Assembly: GCF_042219855.1 (NCBI RefSeq)
Contig: NZ_JBHJHP010000009.1
Coordinates: 1 to 64,000 of the forward strand
DNA: 64,000 nt
DNA from: JBHJHP01 sp042219855
GTDB taxonomy: Bacteria > Bacteroidota > Bacteroidia > Bacteroidales > UBA5342
Reading direction: 5' to 3'
The notes under the pieces are model-generated. The model was not told where the DNA came from, ran no database searches, and saw nothing but the letters and a program-made list of their open reading frames with translations. This document shows positions 61,463 to 64,000 of this stretch, in pieces (position 1 is the stretch's first letter; the number at the start of each line of letters is the position of its first letter). Both the position numbers and the translations under genes were made by a program.

Positions 61463-62172
61463 TGCTCTATACGTCAAAAGCGATCGTCTTAAAGAAAATC
61501 AGATATTCTGACAATTCATTTATCACGCATATGTTTACAGAAGAACATGGGCATCAGACATTTTTAATATCAAAAGGTTCAGGCAAAAACAAAAAAGCTT
61601 CTGCATTGCTTTTCCCCCTGACCATACTTGAAATATCTTCAGACCTGAATCCCAAAAGAGATATTCAACGGATCAAATCCATGCATATTGATATTCCATT
61701 TCAAACAGTTCCTTTTGACCACAGAAAGAGTGCCATAGCACAATTCCTTTCCGAGGTATATTTTGAATGCATCAAAACCGATATAGAAAACAGACAACTC
61801 TTTAACTTTTTGAAAACATCTATTGAAATACTGGACATTATAGAACATAATATTGACCTGTTCCATCTTAAGAATATGCTGGAATTATCAAGGCAAATGG
61901 GATTCTTTCCAACAAATAATTACTCAGATTCTCATCCGTATTTTAATGTTGCGAACGGAAAGTTCACCAACAGAAAAGAAATGGGGTCTGCAAACAAGGA
62001 TGTTTCTTTACAGTTATCCCTACTGGACACTTTTTCAGACATTGAAAATTTCAGGCCGGAAATAAAATTTGAGGTTGGAGAAATTCTGAATGTGCTTGTA
62101 AACTATTTTGAAATTCATCTGGAGAGTTTTAAAAAGCCAAAGTCAATGGATGTTTTCAGAATGCTGATCTGA
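61462..62172 (+). CDS. recO: DNA repair protein RecO
   Basis: 236 residues. N-terminal OB fold (YTSKAIVLKKIRYSDNSFITHMFTEEHG) and helical C-terminal part as in Bacteroidota RecO. It loads RecA on SSB-coated DNA with RecR. The four zinc-binding cysteines of many RecO proteins are absent here, which is common in this phylum. It is translated with the YjbR gene. Confidence 0.9.
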   Translation: MLYTSKAIVLKKIRYSDNSFITHMFTEEHGHQTFLISKGSGKNKKASALLFPLTILEISSDLNPKRDIQRIKSMHIDIPFQTVPFDHRKSAIAQFLSEVYFECIKTDIENRQLFNFLKTSIEILDIIEHNIDLFHLKNMLELSRQMGFFPTNNYSDSHPYFNVANGKFTNRKEMGSANKDVSLQLSLLDTFSDIENFRPEIKFEVGEILNVLVNYFEIHLESFKKPKSMDVFRMLI

Positions 62173-62265
62173 TTTAAATAAACGCTTTATTGAAACCTGC
62201 ATTTCTTTTGTACTTTCAGCTTAGCAAAAACTACTAAGTGGAAATGCTTTTAAAAAAGACAGCTA

Positions 62266-62296
62266 TTTGTTTTTAAATCCAAATAGATTACTTTTG
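62266..62296 (+). promoter_or_regulatory. promoter of tRNA-Arg
   Basis: TTTG (62266-62269 region, TTG at 62267-62269) and TACTTTTG (62289-62296), spacing 19. The transcript would start near 62303, 28 bp before the tRNA. Confidence 0.75.
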
Positions 62297-62330
62297 CCGG
62301 CAGGTTTTAGATTAACCTGAAATACTACAG

Positions 62331-62402
62331 GGCCTCGTAGTTCAATGGATAGAATAGCGGTTTCCTAAACCGTAGATCCAGGTTCGATTCCTGGCGGGGC
62401 TA
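62331..62402 (+). tRNA. tRNA-Arg (anticodon CCU)
   Basis: 72-nt cloverleaf. Acceptor GGCCTCG pairs with CGGGGCT (two G-U), D-arm GTTC/GAAT, anticodon arm GCGGT/ACCGT with loop TTCCTAA (anticodon CCT), four-base variable loop, T-arm CCAGG/CCTGG with TTCGATT. The CCA end is not encoded. It reads the rare AGG codon. Confidence 0.95.
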
Positions 62403-62719
62403 CAAATTAAAATAAATCTGAAATATTACTTTTCCAATTTTAATCGTTTGTTAACTATTTTGTGATTATCAAAGAAATAACTCCGTATTTGCCGGATATT
62501 TTACACGAAAATGGATGGACTGAAATGTTAAAAAACAGGTTTTATGTAAATTTCATGAAACTATATTGTTTATATAACAAATAATTTACGTAATTTTAAC
62601 ACCTGAAAAATAAAAATTTTCAGGCATAAAGAATAATTTAAAACTAAAATCGTTTCATTTGTAGTCACAAAAACAAGGAGCATAAAATAAGAAATGCAAT
62701 TTAAAACCGGACTACAGTA
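62403..62719 (+). other. upstream region of the porP-gldK operon
   Basis: 317 AT-rich bases without a gene. CCTGAAAA (62602-62609) and TTTTCAGG (62617-62624) form a perfect 8-bp hairpin about 95 bp before the porP start. No promoter with both boxes is seen. Confidence 0.4.
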
Positions 62720-63757
62720 GTGATACATTATAATATAGGTAAGCAAATATTAAACAGGGTAAAAAATGGCAGTGAAAACTACATTCTGAATAGCATCATA
62801 TTCGCTGCATTTATATTCTTTTTTAACTTACAGAATACAAATGCGCAGATGGATCCGCAATTCAGTTCAAACATGTTTAATATCTTATCTTCAAATCCTG
62901 CAGCGGCAGGTCGAAATGGTCAAATGAATGTATTTGGTCTCACAAGGCAGCAATGGGTTGGTTTTATCAATAATCCGCAGACATCGGTCTTTAATTTTGA
63001 TACTAACCTGAGGCTATTCAAACAGGAAAGTGGAGTGGGACTCTCTATAATTGATGATAATTTAGGTTTGTTTAACAATTTATCAATTAATTTTATATAT
63101 TCGTACCGTAAAAGAATTTGGAATGGTGTTCTGGGAGCGGGAATTAACACTGGCTTTATAAATCTAACCTGGAGTGGTGAAATTTATATCCCGGATAAGG
63201 GCAAGGAAACAGATTATATGACAGCCGTTGAGAGCAGCACCAATGATTTAACACAGAAATCGTCAGACACCAAGTTCGACATCGGTTTTGGAGCGTTCTT
63301 TGATCATGAAAAATTTTATGCCGGTGTATCAGTCAGCAGATTAACACGGCCTGAGCTGGAACTCTCAAGCACATCGAATGGTGTGTATTTCTTTTTCAAC
63401 AGAGTTTATTATGCAACAGCCGGTTACAATTTTGTTTTAGCTGATAAACCTAAATATGAAATTAAGCCATCCGTATTTTTTAAATCGGACGGTATTATTT
63501 CGCAGGCAGATCTCAATTGCAATATCTGGTACAACAAAAGATATTACGGAGGTTTAAGCTACAGGCTGCAGGAAGGATTTGTTTTTCTTGCCGGTATAAA
63601 TTTAAAAAACGGTCTTAATATTGGTTATGCATTCGACCTCACTACCTCCCGTATGAAGTACGGAACCTACGGTTCACAGGAAGTTTATGTGAGTTATTCA
63701 TTTGAGGTCAATATGAATAAACAATTAAGCAAACATAAAAGCGTTAGATTTTTATAA
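62720..63757 (+). CDS. porP: PorP/SprF family protein of the core type IX secretion operon
   Basis: 345 residues with a GTG start; no in-frame ATG precedes the signal peptide cleavage site. Signal sequence LNSIIFAAFIFFFNLQNTNAQ, then MDPQFSSNMFNILSSNPAAAG, the family N-P-A-x-A-G segment, QWVGF, and the final strands GTYGSQEVYVSYSF. It is an outer-membrane barrel that works with the type IX secretion machine. Directly after it comes the start of gldK, the normal porP-gldK-L-M-N order, so this is taken as the core copy, in contrast to the lone paralogue at 3993. Confidence 0.9.
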   Translation: MIHYNIGKQILNRVKNGSENYILNSIIFAAFIFFFNLQNTNAQMDPQFSSNMFNILSSNPAAAGRNGQMNVFGLTRQQWVGFINNPQTSVFNFDTNLRLFKQESGVGLSIIDDNLGLFNNLSINFIYSYRKRIWNGVLGAGINTGFINLTWSGEIYIPDKGKETDYMTAVESSTNDLTQKSSDTKFDIGFGAFFDHEKFYAGVSVSRLTRPELELSSTSNGVYFFFNRVYYATAGYNFVLADKPKYEIKPSVFFKSDGIISQADLNCNIWYNKRYYGGLSYRLQEGFVFLAGINLKNGLNIGYAFDLTTSRMKYGTYGSQEVYVSYSFEVNMNKQLSKHKSVRFL

Positions 63758-63783
63758 AGATGACATATAAGCCACATTTAGAT

Positions 63784-64000
63784 ATGAAAAGACTATTTGG
63801 TTTTACAGTTGCGGCAATTTTAATTTTGAATCTCTCCGGTTGTAAAAACAACGGAAATGGTGAATTAGTTGGTATTAATCAGAAATACTGGAGCGAACCA
63901 AATCCCTACGGAATGTTGTTCATTGAAAAAGGTTCATTTATTATGGGACCAAATGATCAGGATGCATTCTGGGGATTTAACTCACAAAACAAAAATACCA
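63784..64000 (+). CDS. gldK: GldK/PorK lipoprotein of type IX secretion (3' end outside window)
   Basis: First 72 codons only; open to the window end. ATG 63784 gives a lipoprotein signal LFGFTVAAILILNLSGC (Cys20); an in-frame ATG eight codons earlier (63760) is less suitable. The mature part has the GldK start: YWSEPNPYGMLFIEKGSFIMGPND, the opening of the formylglycine-generating-enzyme-like domain (GMxFI-x-x-G-x-FxMG). GldK forms with GldN a ring attached to the outer membrane in the type IX secretion and gliding motor. gldL, gldM and gldN are expected downstream. Confidence 0.9.
   Translation, partial: MKRLFGFTVAAILILNLSGCKNNGNGELVGINQKYWSEPNPYGMLFIEKGSFIMGPNDQDAFWGFNSQNKNT

Overview
The window reads as chromosome from a member of the Bacteroidota, probably a free-living Bacteroidales-type lineage. 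The evidence is: two PorP/SprF-type proteins, one directly followed by the start of gldK (type IX secretion); a lipoprotein form of TamA (TamL) next to TamB; promoters that fit the Bacteroidota -33 TTTG / -7 TAnnTTTG consensus rather than -35/-10; almost no Shine-Dalgarno sequences; many short lipoproteins; and lineage-typical families such as DUF3822, PmoA-like DUF6807, DUF4185 and GH105. Base composition is moderately AT-rich, and the first 1.5 kb is visibly more AT-rich than the rest.

Layout. Positions 1-1547 hold the end of an integron-type cassette array: three attC-like sites (the first cut by the window edge) and two complete cassettes, each with one AT-rich ORF of unknown function. 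No integrase is in view. From 1.7 to 10 kb there are mostly single forward genes: a small secreted protein, a class III aminotransferase, a possible V4R-like protein, an accessory PorP-like protein, a serine beta-lactamase-like lipoprotein, a methyltransferase, a DUF4185 protein and small exported proteins. From 10.2 to 16.8 kb the reverse strand carries a two-gene esterase/GH105 unit for pectin-type uronides, a TPR/PD40/OmpA envelope protein with a PlsC-type acyltransferase, and a RecD-like helicase. From 16.9 to 22 kb are a pilin-like membrane protein, DUF3822 and rsmD, an EamA permease, a PQQ-type propeller lipoprotein and a superoxide dismutase with manganese-type residues.

From 22 to 30.4 kb lie tamL-tamB and a small YtxH/holin-like operon. 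From 30.5 to 41 kb are an AI-2E family permease, a TlpA-like lipoprotein, a PmoA-like protein, a coiled-coil lipoprotein, CsbD, a hybrid histidine kinase with HPt, a sigma-54 type response regulator and a YihY-family membrane protein. RNase P RNA (rnpB) lies at 41.1-41.4 kb. From 41.7 to 51.3 kb are a DUF302 protein, an AAA ATPase with a 14-bp tandem repeat at its promoter, a likely small RNA gene, manA, an alkaline-phosphatase-fold protein that has lost nearly all catalytic residues, an AIM24 protein, trpS, a split ThrE-type exporter and a gamma carbonic anhydrase. From 51.3 to 64 kb are murI, ompH/skp, serB, glnS, era, a glycosyltransferase-like protein with a COG0731 radical SAM protein, an Lrp/AsnC regulator divergent from an amt ammonium transporter, an MmcQ/YjbR protein, recO, a tRNA-Arg(CCU), and the porP-gldK start of the core type IX secretion operon, cut by the window end.

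The points most worth attention are: the cassette array, where each cassette end is complementary to its own start, as integron recombination predicts; a candidate structured small RNA at about 43980-44124 with its own promoter and terminator; the pseudo-phosphatase at 45.7-47.3 kb; the back-to-back Lrp/amt promoters with long inverted repeats in the amt leader; and the conserved pairing of a pilin-like protein with a DUF3822 protein.
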